Source of the DNA: Lachnoclostridium sp. UBA3262
GTDB lineage: Bacteria; Bacillota; Clostridia; Lachnospirales; Lachnospiraceae
Reading direction: 5' to 3'
Length of the DNA: 64,000 bases
NCBI GenBank assembly: GCA_002362575.1
Contig: DEUM01000013.1
Coordinates: 34,888-98,887, forward strand
Made by a program: the position numbers and the translations under genes. Below are positions 8,990 to 17,826 of this stretch, in pieces (position 1 is the stretch's first letter; each line of letters starts with the position of its first letter). Below the pieces are notes generated by a model. It did not search any database and had not been told where the DNA came from. It was given only the letters and a program-made list of their open reading frames with translations.

Positions 8990-9124
8990 TGAGAAAAATC
9001 ACACTGAAGTGCTGATTTTTCTCACAGCTATTTGTTTCTGAGCGAAAACAAATAGCAATGATGGCAGATTAGAAACTGCATACGCAGATTTCTAATCGCC
9101 TCTTCGCAACAAGTCGCTCAGAAA
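8989..9124 (+). other. cluster of nested hairpins between decarboxylase and kinase genes
   Basis: Three local stems lie in 136 bases: 8989-9001 with 9013-9025 (13 perfect bp), 9028-9037 with 9046-9055 (10 bp), and 9067-9079 with 9084-9097 (13 bp, one bulge). A long-range stem pairs TTTCTGAGCGA (9034-9044) with 9114-9124. The long-range stem and the second hairpin overlap and are mutually exclusive, and the right arm ends just before the ribosome binding site of the kinase. It is probably a structured leader or an intercistronic processing element. Confidence 0.6.
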
Positions 9125-9135
9125 TGAGGAGTAAG

Positions 9136-9720
9136 ATGGGAAAATTATTTGTCTTTATGGGAAAAAGTGCCTCAGGAAAGGACACTTTATATAATATGGC
9201 GTTAGAGAGACATCCGGAATTGGTGCCGGTGGTTACTTATACGACAAGGCCGGTGCGGGCAGGAGAGACAGAGGGAAGGGAATATCATTTTGTCAACGAG
9301 CAGCAGATGGAGGAACTGGAGAAGGCAGGCCGGGTAGTGGAAACCCGTTGTTATCAGACGGTTCGGGGACCGTGGTACTATTTTACGGCGGAGGACGGGC
9401 AGATTGATTTTGAAAAGGGGGATTTTTGCCTGATTTCTACGCTTGAGGGCTATAAAAAAATTCGTGACTTTTACGGTGCGGAAAAAGTCGTGCCGCTCTA
9501 CATTGAGGTAGAGGATTTTGAGCGGATGGAGCGTTCGCTTAGGAGGGAGAAAAAACAGGGGAATCCCTGTGTTGCCGAGGTGTGCCGGAGATTTCTTGCG
9601 GACGAGGAGGATTTCTCAGAGGCTAAACTTCAGGAGGCAGGAATATTTGACAGAATTCAAAATGAAAGCCGGGAGGAAGCTGTCCGCCGGATTGAGGAGA
9701 TTCTTTCGCGGGAAGGGTGA
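9136..9720 (+). CDS. guanylate kinase-family protein in the tmk position
   Basis: A 194-residue nucleoside-monophosphate kinase of the guanylate kinase family. The P-loop is GKSASGKDT at about residues 9-17, and the GMP-binding block is YTTRPVRAGETEGREYHFV at about 37-55, with the Arg and Tyr used for base and phosphate contact. Start chosen at 9136, after GAGGAG; the ATG at 9124 overlaps a hairpin arm. In Bacillus this operon position holds thymidylate kinase (tmk), but the signature here is that of guanylate kinases. It may be a paralogue with altered specificity; the main gmk is presumably elsewhere. Confidence 0.85.
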   Translation: MGKLFVFMGKSASGKDTLYNMALERHPELVPVVTYTTRPVRAGETEGREYHFVNEQQMEELEKAGRVVETRCYQTVRGPWYYFTAEDGQIDFEKGDFCLISTLEGYKKIRDFYGAEKVVPLYIEVEDFERMERSLRREKKQGNPCVAEVCRRFLADEEDFSEAKLQEAGIFDRIQNESREEAVRRIEEILSREG

Positions 9721-9781
9721 GGAACGATTAAGCGGCTGCCCTAAAAATTTTTGAAAAGTGGTAGATAAAAGCCGGAAAAAG

Positions 9782-9790
9782 TGGTATAAT
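9782..9790 (+). promoter_or_regulatory. extended -10 promoter for yaaR-holB-yaaT
   Basis: TGG followed directly by TATAAT (9785-9790) forms an extended -10 element; no good -35 is seen. It lies 38 bases before the GTG start at 9829. Confidence 0.55.
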
Positions 9791-9828
9791 TAAGTGTTCA
9801 TAAAAAGCTTATGGAAAGAGGTGATAAT

Positions 9829-10269
9829 GTGGATATCCGTGTAGATAATATGCAAAAGGTAAATCAGACGACAGGCGCGACTCAGGCACAGGAGACAAAC
9901 GAAGATTTTAAATTTACCTTGATGAGCTCTATTGAGGAAGATGGTCTGCAGGAACGCCTAAGCGTTATGATGAAAGAAATTACCATGCAGGGGAAAAAGA
10001 TAGGGAAACGGATGGATGTCCGTGATATGAAGCATTACCGCAGTTTAATCCGGGATTTTATGAATGAGATTGTAAACCGTTCGCATAAATTCAGCCGTGA
10101 GAACTTTTTGGACCGCCGGGGAAGACACCGGGTTTACGGCATGATTAAGAGAGTGGATACGGTATTGGATGAGCTGGCGGGTGAGTTGATAAAGGAAGAA
10201 AAGGATGCGATTGCCATTTTGAGCAAGGTGGATGAGATTCGCGGACTGTTACTGGACATCATCACATGA
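9829..10269 (+). CDS. yaaR: YaaR family protein (DUF327)
   Basis: A 146-residue, mostly helical protein of the YaaR/DUF327 family. Recognisable blocks are MMKEITMQGKKIGKRMDVRD, YRSLIRDFMNEIV and the C-terminal LIKEEKDAIAILSKVDEIRGLLLDI. The GTG at 9829 is chosen because AGAGGTG lies just before it; the ATG at 9811 has no binding site. Its molecular role is unknown, but it is syntenic with holB and yaaT across Firmicutes. Yaa Q (the cyclic-di-AMP-binding PII-like protein) normally sits next to it and is absent here. Confidence 0.88.
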   Translation: MDIRVDNMQKVNQTTGATQAQETNEDFKFTLMSSIEEDGLQERLSVMMKEITMQGKKIGKRMDVRDMKHYRSLIRDFMNEIVNRSHKFSRENFLDRRGRHRVYGMIKRVDTVLDELAGELIKEEKDAIAILSKVDEIRGLLLDIIT

Positions 10270-10284
10270 TAAGGAGGCAGGAAT

Positions 10285-11268
10285 ATGTTTTCATTTTCAG
10301 ATATTGTCGGACATGAGCAGGTTAAAGAGCATTTGCAGGCAGCGATAAAAGATAATAAACCGTTTCACGCATATATTTTTCAGGGAGACGTCGGCGTCGG
10401 AAAGGAGACGATGGCGAGGACATTTGCTGCCGGGCTGCAATGCCAGGGGGAAGGGGAGAAACCGTGTAAGATCTGTGTGTCGTGCAGGCAGGTTGATTCC
10501 GGTAACCAGCCGGATGTAATCTGGGTAACGAGGGAGCATGCCAGCCTTGGCGTGGAGGATATCCGCGAGCAGCTTTGTAATACAATGGAAATCAAACCAT
10601 TTTCCAGTCCCTACAAAATTTATATCGTGCAGGAGGCGGAGAAGATGACGGAAGCGGCACAGAACGCTCTGCTGAAGACGATTGAGGAGCCGCCGGAATA
10701 TGGGGTTGTCCTTTTGCTGACGAGCAATATCAGTGAGCTTCTACCAACGATTCAGTCCCGCTGTCTGACCTTGGAATTTCGTCCGTTAAGCACTTCGACA
10801 GTGGAGGAGTTTTTAAAGAAACAGTGTCAGGTGCCGGATTATCTGGCGAAGGCGAGTGCTGTTTTTGCACAGGGAAATCTGGGCAAGGCAATGCGTTATG
10901 CAAAGTCAGACGATTTTATTGAGCGCAAGGACAAAGTACTTTCCCTTCTCAGAAATGTAAATCATATGGACGTTTCCGAAATGCTTGAGGTTATCAGGGA
11001 TTTGGGCACAAGAAAGGATGAAGTAAGGGATTACATCGACTTGATGGCATTATGGTACAGGGATGTATTGATTTTTAAGGCAACGAAAAATATTAACCAG
11101 CTGCTGTTTCAGGAGGAGTCCTCACATATATCAAAAGAGGCGAGTAACCGCAGTTATGAAAAGATAGAAGAAATATTACAGGCATTTGAAAAAGCAAAAT
11201 CGAGATTAAAGGCGAATGTCAGCTTTGATGTGACATTAGAGCTGATGCTTGTGACATTAAAAGAATAG
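10285..11268 (+). CDS. holB: DNA polymerase III subunit delta prime
   Basis: Clamp-loader subunit that helps load the beta sliding clamp on primed DNA. The 327 residues show an AAA+ fold: a P-loop-like GDVGVGKETM at about 34-43, a zinc module with Cys at about 53, 61, 64 and 67 (CKICVSC), EAEKMTEAAQNALLKTIEEPP as the Walker B/sensor 1 region, and the SRC motif in TIQSRCLTLEF. It is 15 bases after yaaR and 13 before yaaT, in the usual order. Confidence 0.95.
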   Translation: MFSFSDIVGHEQVKEHLQAAIKDNKPFHAYIFQGDVGVGKETMARTFAAGLQCQGEGEKPCKICVSCRQVDSGNQPDVIWVTREHASLGVEDIREQLCNTMEIKPFSSPYKIYIVQEAEKMTEAAQNALLKTIEEPPEYGVVLLLTSNISELLPTIQSRCLTLEFRPLSTSTVEEFLKKQCQVPDYLAKASAVFAQGNLGKAMRYAKSDDFIERKDKVLSLLRNVNHMDVSEMLEVIRDLGTRKDEVRDYIDLMALWYRDVLIFKATKNINQLLFQEESSHISKEASNRSYEKIEEILQAFEKAKSRLKANVSFDVTLELMLVTLKE

Positions 11269-11281
11269 AAGGAGATATGAC

Positions 11282-12202
11282 ATGAAGGTAATTATCGGAG
11301 TTCGTTTTCGCCAGGCAGGCAAGGTGTACTTTTTTGACCCGGGCGATGCAGAACTGGAAAGGGGACAGCACGTAATTGTTGAAACAGCAAAGGGCGTGGA
11401 ATACGGGCTTGTTGTGCTTCCCAATAGAGAAATGGCAGAGGAAAAAATCGTAGCGCCGCTGAAGGGGATTATCCGGGTGGCAACGGAGGAGGATGAAAAG
11501 ACCGAACAGGCAAACAGGGAAAAAGAAAAAGAGGCATTTAAGATTTGTCTGGAAAAGATAGAGAAGCATGGGCTGGAAATGAAGCTGATTGATGCAGAGT
11601 ATACATTTGATAATAATAAACTGCTCTTTTATTTTACGGCAGATGGAAGAATTGACTTCCGTGAGCTGGTTAAGGATTTGGCAAGTGTATTCCGCACCCG
11701 CATTGAACTGCGGCAGATTGGCGTCCGGGATGAGACGAAAATACGGGGCGGCATTGGGATTTGTGGGCGGACATTGTGCTGCCACAGTTATTTGTCGGAA
11801 TTTGCACCGGTGTCGATTAAGATGGCGAAGGAGCAGAATCTGTCTCTGAATCCAACGAAGATTTCGGGCGTCTGTGGTCGTCTGATGTGCTGCCTGAAAA
11901 ATGAGGAGGAGGCGTACGAGGAGTTAAACAGCCACATTCCAAATGTAGGCGGGAAAGTAAAAACGCCGGAAGGGCTCACGGGGGAAGTGCAGAGTGTCAG
12001 CGTGCTAAAGCAGCGCGTGAAGGTACTTGTCACGACCGAGAATGACGATAAGGAAGTGCGGGACTACTCGGTAGATGAGTTGAAATTCCGGACAAAAGGG
12101 CCGAAGGAGAGAATTCAGGGAAAACACGAGAAGGAATTACAGGAACTGAAGGAACTGGAAGATATTGAGAAAGAGGAAGGAATGTCAAGGCTGGATGAAT
12201 GA
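11282..12202 (+). CDS. ricT: PSP1-domain protein YaaT/RicT
   Basis: Homologue of Bacillus YaaT (RicT), part of the YlbF-YmcA-YaaT complex that affects RNase Y-dependent mRNA maturation and Spo0A phosphorelay output. The PSP1 domain spans about residues 60-150. The conserved cysteines of the family are visible in GICGRTLCCHSYL and GVCGRLMCCLKNE, which bind a [4Fe-4S] cluster in Bacillus. A KOW-like C-terminal segment follows (GGKVKTPEGLTGEVQSV), then a Lys/Glu-rich tail. The next gene overlaps its end by eight bases. Confidence 0.93.
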   Translation: MKVIIGVRFRQAGKVYFFDPGDAELERGQHVIVETAKGVEYGLVVLPNREMAEEKIVAPLKGIIRVATEEDEKTEQANREKEKEAFKICLEKIEKHGLEMKLIDAEYTFDNNKLLFYFTADGRIDFRELVKDLASVFRTRIELRQIGVRDETKIRGGIGICGRTLCCHSYLSEFAPVSIKMAKEQNLSLNPTKISGVCGRLMCCLKNEEEAYEELNSHIPNVGGKVKTPEGLTGEVQSVSVLKQRVKVLVTTENDDKEVRDYSVDELKFRTKGPKERIQGKHEKELQELKELEDIEKEEGMSRLDE

Positions 12203-12950
12203 TTTAGCAAACCGGGAGGAATTCCTGCGGGAAGGGGAACGGCTGGATGACTTACAGAGGGACGGCTTGAAGCTGATACAAAATCCCTCGTGGTTCTGCT
12301 TTGGCATGGATGCGGTTCTTTTAACGGCGTTTGTGCAGATAAGAGAAGGGCAGGAATGTCTGGATTTGGGCTGTGGAAATGGTGTGATTCCGATACTTCT
12401 GGCAGGAAAGACAGAAGGGAAACATTTTGCCGGGCTTGAGATTCAGGAAGATATAGCGGAGATGGCAGGGAGAAGCGTCTGCTACAACCGTCTGGAAGAT
12501 AAAGTAAAAATTGTGACAGGCGATATAAAGGAAGCCACTTCAATTTTTGGAGCTGCTTCCTTTGATGTTATCACGAGTAACCCACCGTATCTGACACAGT
12601 CTCATGGTCTGACAAATGACACAAGCCATAAAGCTGTAGCCAGACATGAGCTGAAATGTACGTTGGAGGATGTGATTTACAATGCCGCAAGGCTTCTAAA
12701 ACCCGGCGGTCATTTTTATATGGTACACCGTCCGTTCCGGCTTGCCGAGATTATTGGCTGTATGACAGCACACCGGCTTGAGCCAAAACGTATGCGGCTC
12801 GTCTATCCTTTTGTTGACAAGGAGCCGAATATGGTTTTGATTGAGGGAGTCCGTGGCGGGAATCCACGGATAACGGTGGAAAAACCGCTCATTGTGTATG
12901 AGAGTGAAAATGTATATACGGATGAGGTAAGGAGATTGTATTATCAGTAA
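12195..12950 (+). CDS. trmN6: TrmN6/YabB-type tRNA1(Val) adenine-N6 methyltransferase
   Basis: SAM-dependent adenine N6-methyltransferase; family members modify A37 of tRNA1(Val). The 251 residues include SWFCFGMDAVLLTAFV at the N-terminus, the SAM loop LDLGCGNGVIPILLA, the catalytic NPPY motif (VITSNPPYLTQ) and LKPGGHFYMVH. The ATG at 12195 lies inside the end of yaaT, suggesting translational coupling; an in-frame ATG at 12165 is possible. This is the yabB position of the Bacillus cluster. The GIY-YIG gene yazA and yabA normally nearby are missing. Confidence 0.9.
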   Translation: MNDLANREEFLREGERLDDLQRDGLKLIQNPSWFCFGMDAVLLTAFVQIREGQECLDLGCGNGVIPILLAGKTEGKHFAGLEIQEDIAEMAGRSVCYNRLEDKVKIVTGDIKEATSIFGAASFDVITSNPPYLTQSHGLTNDTSHKAVARHELKCTLEDVIYNAARLLKPGGHFYMVHRPFRLAEIIGCMTAHRLEPKRMRLVYPFVDKEPNMVLIEGVRGGNPRITVEKPLIVYESENVYTDEVRRLYYQ

Positions 12951-12984
12951 ATTTTGATTGAAATTATTGACCTGCTTACTGGAG

Positions 12985-13018
12985 AAAATCATGGATGAGA
13001 TTATTCCATGATTTTTTG
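12985..13018 (+). terminator. rho-independent terminator ending the yaaO-yabB cluster
   Basis: AAAATCATGGA (12985-12995) pairs with 13005-13015 and is followed by TTTTTTGTT. It separates the housekeeping cluster from the phosphate operon. Confidence 0.85.
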
Positions 13019-13026
13019 TTGTGGAA

Positions 13027-13082
13027 TTAACATACAATTAACATACATGTACTTTTGGAATTAACATGGGAGGCTGTATACT
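13027..13082 (+). promoter_or_regulatory. Pho box and promoter of the pst operon
   Basis: Three exact TTAACA repeats start at 13027, 13038 and 13061. The first two are 11 bp apart and the third about two further helical turns downstream, so all face the same side of the helix. This is the arrangement bound by PhoP/PhoB response regulators. A TATACT -10 element (13077-13082) lies ten bases after the last repeat, so the boxes occupy the -35 region. The regulator is encoded in the same operon (17149). Confidence 0.85.
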
Positions 13083-13114
13083 TAGCTCATAAAAAACAAA
13101 GGAGTGTGTTCAAC

Positions 13115-13963
13115 ATGAAAAAATTATTACTATTTGTAGCAGCTCTTATGCTTATGGCAGGAGCATTGACAGGATGCGGTGCGGATGGCTCATCCACTGG
13201 AAAAAGTGCAGGAAATGAAAAAACAGAAGGCTCTCAGACGGTTGCCGCGGACGGTTCCACCTCGATGGAAAAAGTCATTGGATTTTTGAGCGAGGCTTAT
13301 ATGGGGGAACATGGAGATATAAAGGTTACATACAATCCAACCGGTTCCAGTTCCGGTATACAGGCGGTAGCGGAAGGTAGATGTGATATCGGGCTGGCAA
13401 GCCGTGACCTGAAGGCAGAAGAAACGGCGGATTTGCAGGGAACGATAGTCGCCATTGACGGAATTGGAATCATAGTAAATCCTGACAATCCGGTAACCGA
13501 TTTGACAATAGAGCAGATTGGTAAGATTTACAGCGGTGAGATTACAAACTGGAAAGAGATTGGCGGCAGCGACGCACCGATTGTCTGCATTGGACGTGAA
13601 GCGTCTTCCGGTACAAGGGACGGCTTTGAGGAAGTGACAGGCACAAAAGATAAATGTAAGTATTCGCAGGAGCTTACATCGACGGGGGATGTGGTGCAGA
13701 CGGTATCAGGAAATCCGAATGCCATTGGTTACGCATCGGTTGCCTCCGCAAATGACACGGTAAAAATGGTCAGTGTAGAAGGGGTAAAGCCGACAACAGA
13801 AACTATTCAGAATGGGGGATACAAAGTTCAGAGAAACTTTGTGCTCGTGACAAAAAAGGATACCCCTCTTTCCAAAGCTGCGCAAGGGTTCTTTGACTTT
13901 GCCACAAGCCCGCAGGCAGACAGCCTCATTACGAAGGCGGGGGCAGTACCAGTGAAAAGGTGA
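13115..13963 (+). CDS. pstS: phosphate ABC transporter substrate-binding lipoprotein
   Basis: Captures inorganic phosphate outside the membrane for the PstCAB importer. The 282 residues begin with a lipoprotein signal (MKKLLLFVAALMLMAGALTG followed by the lipobox Cys). Phosphate-binding elements are ADGSTSMEKVI, YNPTGSSSGIQAV and REASSGTRDGFEEVTG. Start chosen at 13115, after AAAGGAG; upstream codons in the frame overlap the promoter. The stop overlaps the beginning of the pstC frame. Confidence 0.96.
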   Translation: MKKLLLFVAALMLMAGALTGCGADGSSTGKSAGNEKTEGSQTVAADGSTSMEKVIGFLSEAYMGEHGDIKVTYNPTGSSSGIQAVAEGRCDIGLASRDLKAEETADLQGTIVAIDGIGIIVNPDNPVTDLTIEQIGKIYSGEITNWKEIGGSDAPIVCIGREASSGTRDGFEEVTGTKDKCKYSQELTSTGDVVQTVSGNPNAIGYASVASANDTVKMVSVEGVKPTTETIQNGGYKVQRNFVLVTKKDTPLSKAAQGFFDFATSPQADSLITKAGAVPVKR

Positions 13964-13971
13964 GACAGGTT

Positions 13972-14853
13972 ATGGAAAAGATAAAAAAGACAGCAAAATG
14001 GCTGGAAAAGGCAATGAATCTGTTGTTTTTGGTATGTGGTCTGCTAACGATTTTATTTGTTATACTGATTACCATATTTCTTGTAATAAGCGGTATTCCG
14101 GCAATACAAAATATCGGTCTTGGTAATTTCCTTTTTGGGAAGGTCTGGGCATCTGCCTCTGCAAGGCCTTCCTATGGAATTCTCCCATTTATCCTGACAT
14201 CAGTATATGGAACTTGCGGGGCAATTCTCATAGGGGTTCCGGTTGGACTTTTATGTGCCGCCTTTCTGGCAAAAATGGCTCCGGAAAAGGTTGGCAGTGT
14301 AGTGAGGAATGTGGTAGATCTTCTTGCCGGAATACCATCTGTCGTTTACGGACTGGTAGGAATGATAATCATTGTTCCATGCGTCAGGGAGATATTTCAC
14401 CTTCCGGATGGAGCAAATCTCTTTTCGGCAATCCTTGTCCTTTCCGTTATGATTCTGCCCTCCGTTATTTCCGTATCAGAGACGGCAATAAAAGCGGTGC
14501 CAAAGGAATATGAGGAAGCATCCCTTGCATTGGGGGCGACAAAGACAGAAACCGTATTTAAGGTTATTGTTCCGGCCGCAAAAAGCGGCATAGTCACTGC
14601 GGTTGTATTGGGCATTGGCCGGGCAGTCGGGGAAGCTATGGCGGTTATGATGGTGGCGGGAAATGTTGCCAACATGCCGAAACTGTTTGGAAGTGTTCGG
14701 TTTCTGACGACAGCAGTTGCCAGTGAAATGTCGTATTCTTCCGGATTGCAGAGACAGGCGTTGTTTTCCATTGCACTTGTGCTTTTTCTGTTTATTATGG
14801 CAATCAATCTGATATTGACAGCCATCATAAAAAAGGGGGAGAAGAATGACTGA
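13972..14853 (+). CDS. pstC: phosphate ABC transporter permease PstC
   Basis: Inner-membrane permease half of the high-affinity phosphate importer. The 293 residues contain six hydrophobic helices. The ABC-contacting EAA loop is EYEEASLALGATKTETVFKV, and IPSVVYGLVGM and GIGRAVGEAMAVMMVAGN are family signatures. The ATG at 13972 is preceded by AGGTG; a GTG at 13960 is an alternative. It overlaps pstA by eight bases. Confidence 0.95.
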   Translation: MEKIKKTAKWLEKAMNLLFLVCGLLTILFVILITIFLVISGIPAIQNIGLGNFLFGKVWASASARPSYGILPFILTSVYGTCGAILIGVPVGLLCAAFLAKMAPEKVGSVVRNVVDLLAGIPSVVYGLVGMIIIVPCVREIFHLPDGANLFSAILVLSVMILPSVISVSETAIKAVPKEYEEASLALGATKTETVFKVIVPAAKSGIVTAVVLGIGRAVGEAMAVMMVAGNVANMPKLFGSVRFLTTAVASEMSYSSGLQRQALFSIALVLFLFIMAINLILTAIIKKGEKND

Positions 14854-15709
14854 TACAATATCAAAAGCAAGAAAAATTAAGGATAGTATACTAAAGTTGT
14901 TGATGTTTCTGTCAGCAGGACTGATTTGTAGTCTTCTGGTGGGATTGATTGGGTATATCCTGTACCGTGGCATACCGCACATATCATGGATGCTGGTTTC
15001 CACGAAACCAAGCCTTTTGCAGGGGACGGTTGGTATTCTGCCCAATATCCTGAATACGTTATATATTATCATTATAACCCTTGTTATTGTACTGCCTCTT
15101 GGTGTGGGCGCTGCGATTTATCTGAATGAATATGCAAAAAACATGAAGTTCGTAAGAGTAATTGAACTGGCTACAGAAACCCTTGCGGGAATACCTTCCA
15201 TCATATATGGATTGGTGGGGCTGCTCGTGTTTGTTCAGTTTTTTTCTCTAGGAACCAGTCTGTTAGCCGGTTCATTGACTCTCGTAATCATGACATTACC
15301 TACGATTATTCGCACAACACAGGAAAGCCTGAAAACAGTGCCTAAGGCATATCGGGAAGGGGCGCTTGGATTAGGAGCTGGAAAATGGTATATGATTCGC
15401 ACAGTTGTACTTCCGTGTGTCATTGATGGGATTGTGACAGGCTGTATCTTATCTGTGGGTAGAGTGGTGGGCGAAAGCGCCGCACTTCTTTTTACGGCAG
15501 GGATGGCAAATGAGATGCTCTCTTTAGCAGATGCAGTGCAGGCGGGAAACGCCGGCTCCACTCTGACCGTCGCCCTGTATATGTACGCAAAAGAGCGTGG
15601 ACAGTTTGAGATTGCATTTGCTATCGCCGCTATATTGCTTATAATTACCTTTCTTATCAACATGTCAGCAAAAGTAGCGGCGGTAAAATTGAAGCAGAAA
15701 CGAGGTTAA
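14846..15709 (+). CDS. pstA: phosphate ABC transporter permease PstA
   Basis: Second permease subunit, 287 residues with six membrane helices. Signatures: [32 protein letters not shown], the EAA loop [19 protein letters not shown] and [17 protein letters not shown]. It overlaps pstC by eight bases and is four bases from pstB, as usual for this operon. Confidence 0.95.
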   Translation: MTDTISKARKIKDSILKLLMFLSAGLICSLLVGLIGYILYRGIPHISWMLVSTKPSLLQGTVGILPNILNTLYIIIITLVIVLPLGVGAAIYLNEYAKNMKFVRVIELATETLAGIPSIIYGLVGLLVFVQFFSLGTSLLAGSLTLVIMTLPTIIRTTQESLKTVPKAYREGALGLGAGKWYMIRTVVLPCVIDGIVTGCILSVGRVVGESAALLFTAGMANEMLSLADAVQAGNAGSTLTVALYMYAKERGQFEIAFAIAAILLIITFLINMSAKVAAVKLKQKRG

Positions 15710-15713
15710 TGGT

Positions 15714-16466
15714 ATGGAAAATATAATTACGACAAAGGACTTAAATTTATGGTATGGTGAGAGCCATGCACTGAAAAATATTAATATGCAGATTCCGGAA
15801 AAGGAAATCACTGCGCTAATCGGTCCTTCTGGTTGTGGGAAATCCACTTACTTGAAAACACTGAACAGAATGAATGATTTGGTGGAGAGCTGCCGCATCT
15901 CCGGGGAGATTATGCTTTCCGACATTGATATTTACAAGGAGATAGATGTAAACATCCTGCGGAAGCGTGTCGGCATGGTTTTTCAGAAGCCCAATCCATT
16001 TCCTATGAGCATTTATGATAACATTGCTTATGGACCGAGAATCCACGGAATCCGCTCAAGGGTAAAACTGGATGAAATCGTGGAGCGCTCCCTGACGCAG
16101 GCGGCAATCTGGGATGAGTGCAAAGACCGGTTGAAAAAAAGCGCACTGGGCATGAGCGGGGGACAGCAGCAGAGGCTCTGTATTGCAAGGGCACTGGCTG
16201 TTGAGCCGGAGGTTCTTCTGATGGACGAACCCACATCTGCCTTAGATCCAATCTCCACTTCAAAGATAGAAGATTTAGCGATGGAACTCAAGGAAAAATA
16301 CACTATCATCATGGTTACCCATAATATGCAGCAGGCAGTGAGGATTGCAGATAAGACGGCGTTTTTTCTGCTGGGCGAGGTGGTGGAATTTGATGATACA
16401 CAGACGATGTTCTCTACACCGTCAGATAAAAGAACAGAGGACTATATCACAGGGAGGTTTGGATAA
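15714..16466 (+). CDS. pstB: phosphate ABC transporter ATPase
   Basis: Energises phosphate uptake at the cytoplasmic face. The 250 residues show Walker [10 protein letters not shown] (37-45), the Q-loop in [14 protein letters not shown], the signature motif [13 protein letters not shown], Walker [14 protein letters not shown] and the switch His in [23 protein letters not shown] is typical of PstB among ABC ATPases. One-base overlap with phoU. Confidence 0.97.
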   Translation: MENIITTKDLNLWYGESHALKNINMQIPEKEITALIGPSGCGKSTYLKTLNRMNDLVESCRISGEIMLSDIDIYKEIDVNILRKRVGMVFQKPNPFPMSIYDNIAYGPRIHGIRSRVKLDEIVERSLTQAAIWDECKDRLKKSALGMSGGQQQRLCIARALAVEPEVLLMDEPTSALDPISTSKIEDLAMELKEKYTIIMVTHNMQQAVRIADKTAFFLLGEVVEFDDTQTMFSTPSDKRTEDYITGRFG

Positions 16467-17152
16467 TGCGGAATAAATTTGACAGACAGCTATCGCTGCT
16501 TAATACGGAGCTGGTCACAATGGGAGCATTGTGTGAGGAGGCAATTACAAATGCCGTAGCATATCTTACGGACAATGAGGAAAGCAGTAAAATCCTGTGT
16601 CTGGATGCGGACAGGCAGATTGATGAAAAAGAGCGTGACATAGAAACGCTCTGCCTCAAACTGATTTTGCAGCAGCAGCCCGTGGCAAAAGATTTGAGGA
16701 TTGTTTCGGCAGCCTTGAAGATGATATCGGATATGGAGCGCATCGGAGACCAGGCGTCGGACATTGTGGAGATTGCACCCTATGTGGCGAAAAAGGGAAC
16801 CCTTAGCGAAACGCATATCCGGGAAATGGCAGAGGCAACCATCAAAATGGTGTCGGAAAGCGTGGAATCCTTTGTGCAGATGAATCTAGATATCGCCTAT
16901 CTGGTTATGGATTATGACAATGTAGTGGATGATTTGTTTGACAAGGTAAAGAGAGAGTTGATAAAATCAATAGCAGAAAGACAGGATGATGCGGAGGCGC
17001 TTATGGACTTACTTATGATTGCGAAATACCTTGAACGGATTGGCGACCATGCAGAGAATATTGCCGAGTGGGTAATCTATTCCATAACTGGAGAGCATCG
17101 GAAAAGTTCTAAAAACAAGGAGGATGATTTCTCCAGAGGAGGAATGAAATGA
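16466..17152 (+). CDS. phoU: phosphate signalling regulator PhoU
   Basis: Adaptor between the Pst transporter and PhoR that keeps the Pho response off when phosphate is plentiful. The 228 residues form the two-fold repeated three-helix bundle. Metal-binding ExxxD-type motifs appear in both halves (ISDMERIGDQASDIVE and AKYLERIGDHAENIAEWVIY). It overlaps both pstB and the response regulator gene. Confidence 0.95.
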   Translation: MRNKFDRQLSLLNTELVTMGALCEEAITNAVAYLTDNEESSKILCLDADRQIDEKERDIETLCLKLILQQQPVAKDLRIVSAALKMISDMERIGDQASDIVEIAPYVAKKGTLSETHIREMAEATIKMVSESVESFVQMNLDIAYLVMDYDNVVDDLFDKVKRELIKSIAERQDDAEALMDLLMIAKYLERIGDHAENIAEWVIYSITGEHRKSSKNKEDDFSRGGMK

Positions 17153-17826
17153 TTTATCTGCTGGAAGACGATGACAATATAAGAAAGTTGGTATGCTATG
17201 CCCTGTCAAAAGAAGGATTTGGAATACAGGGATATCCCTCGCCAAAGGAATTTTGGCAGGGGCTGGATACAGAATTGCCGGAGCTGGTTTTACTGGACAT
17301 TATGCTGCCGGAAGAAGACGGATTGTCAATTCTTAACAAACTAAAAAACTGCGCGGAAACTGAACATATCCCTGTTATTATGCTTACTGCAAAAGGAAGT
17401 GAATTTGATAAGGTCACCGGACTGGATATGGGGGCGGATGATTATGTGGCGAAGCCTTTTGGGACAATGGAGCTGATTTCAAGGGTGCGGGCGGTACTTA
17501 GACGTTTTGAAAAGACAAAAGGAAACAAAATATACGAGATTGGCGAATTGTATGTGAATCCGGCAAAACATATCATTACCGTATCCGGGGAGGCGGTATC
17601 ACTCTCCTATAAGGAATACATGCTGTTAATGGTTCTGCTGGAGGCGGAAGGCAATGTGGTAGAACGCGACAGGCTTCTGACTAGTGTCTGGGGGGAATAT
17701 TACACAGAATCCCGAACACTGGATGTGCATATCCGGAAACTGCGGGTAAAACTGGGAGATGCCGGAAAGCTGATTCAGACGATAAAAGGAATTGGTTATA
17801 AATTAGGAGGCGTTTTGGATGAATAA
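17149..17826 (+). CDS. phoP: PhoP/PhoB-type response regulator
   Basis: OmpR-family transcription regulator, 225 residues. The receiver domain carries the acidic pocket (LLEDDDN), the phosphorylated Asp in LVLLDIMLPEEDG, the Thr in MLTAKGS and the Lys in VAKPFG. The C-terminal winged helix contains the typical ESRTLDVHIRKLRVKLG and IKGIGYKL. It overlaps phoU by four bases and the sensor kinase by eight. Likely target: the TTAACA repeats in front of pstS. Confidence 0.94.
   Translation: MIYLLEDDDNIRKLVCYALSKEGFGIQGYPSPKEFWQGLDTELPELVLLDIMLPEEDGLSILNKLKNCAETEHIPVIMLTAKGSEFDKVTGLDMGADDYVAKPFGTMELISRVRAVLRRFEKTKGNKIYEIGELYVNPAKHIITVSGEAVSLSYKEYMLLMVLLEAEGNVVERDRLLTSVWGEYYTESRTLDVHIRKLRVKLGDAGKLIQTIKGIGYKLGGVLDE

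Noticed and set aside
11219..11785. 188-codon open frame on the minus strand
   Set aside because: Antisense to holB end and yaaT; composition is that of a shadow frame and no start signal is seen.
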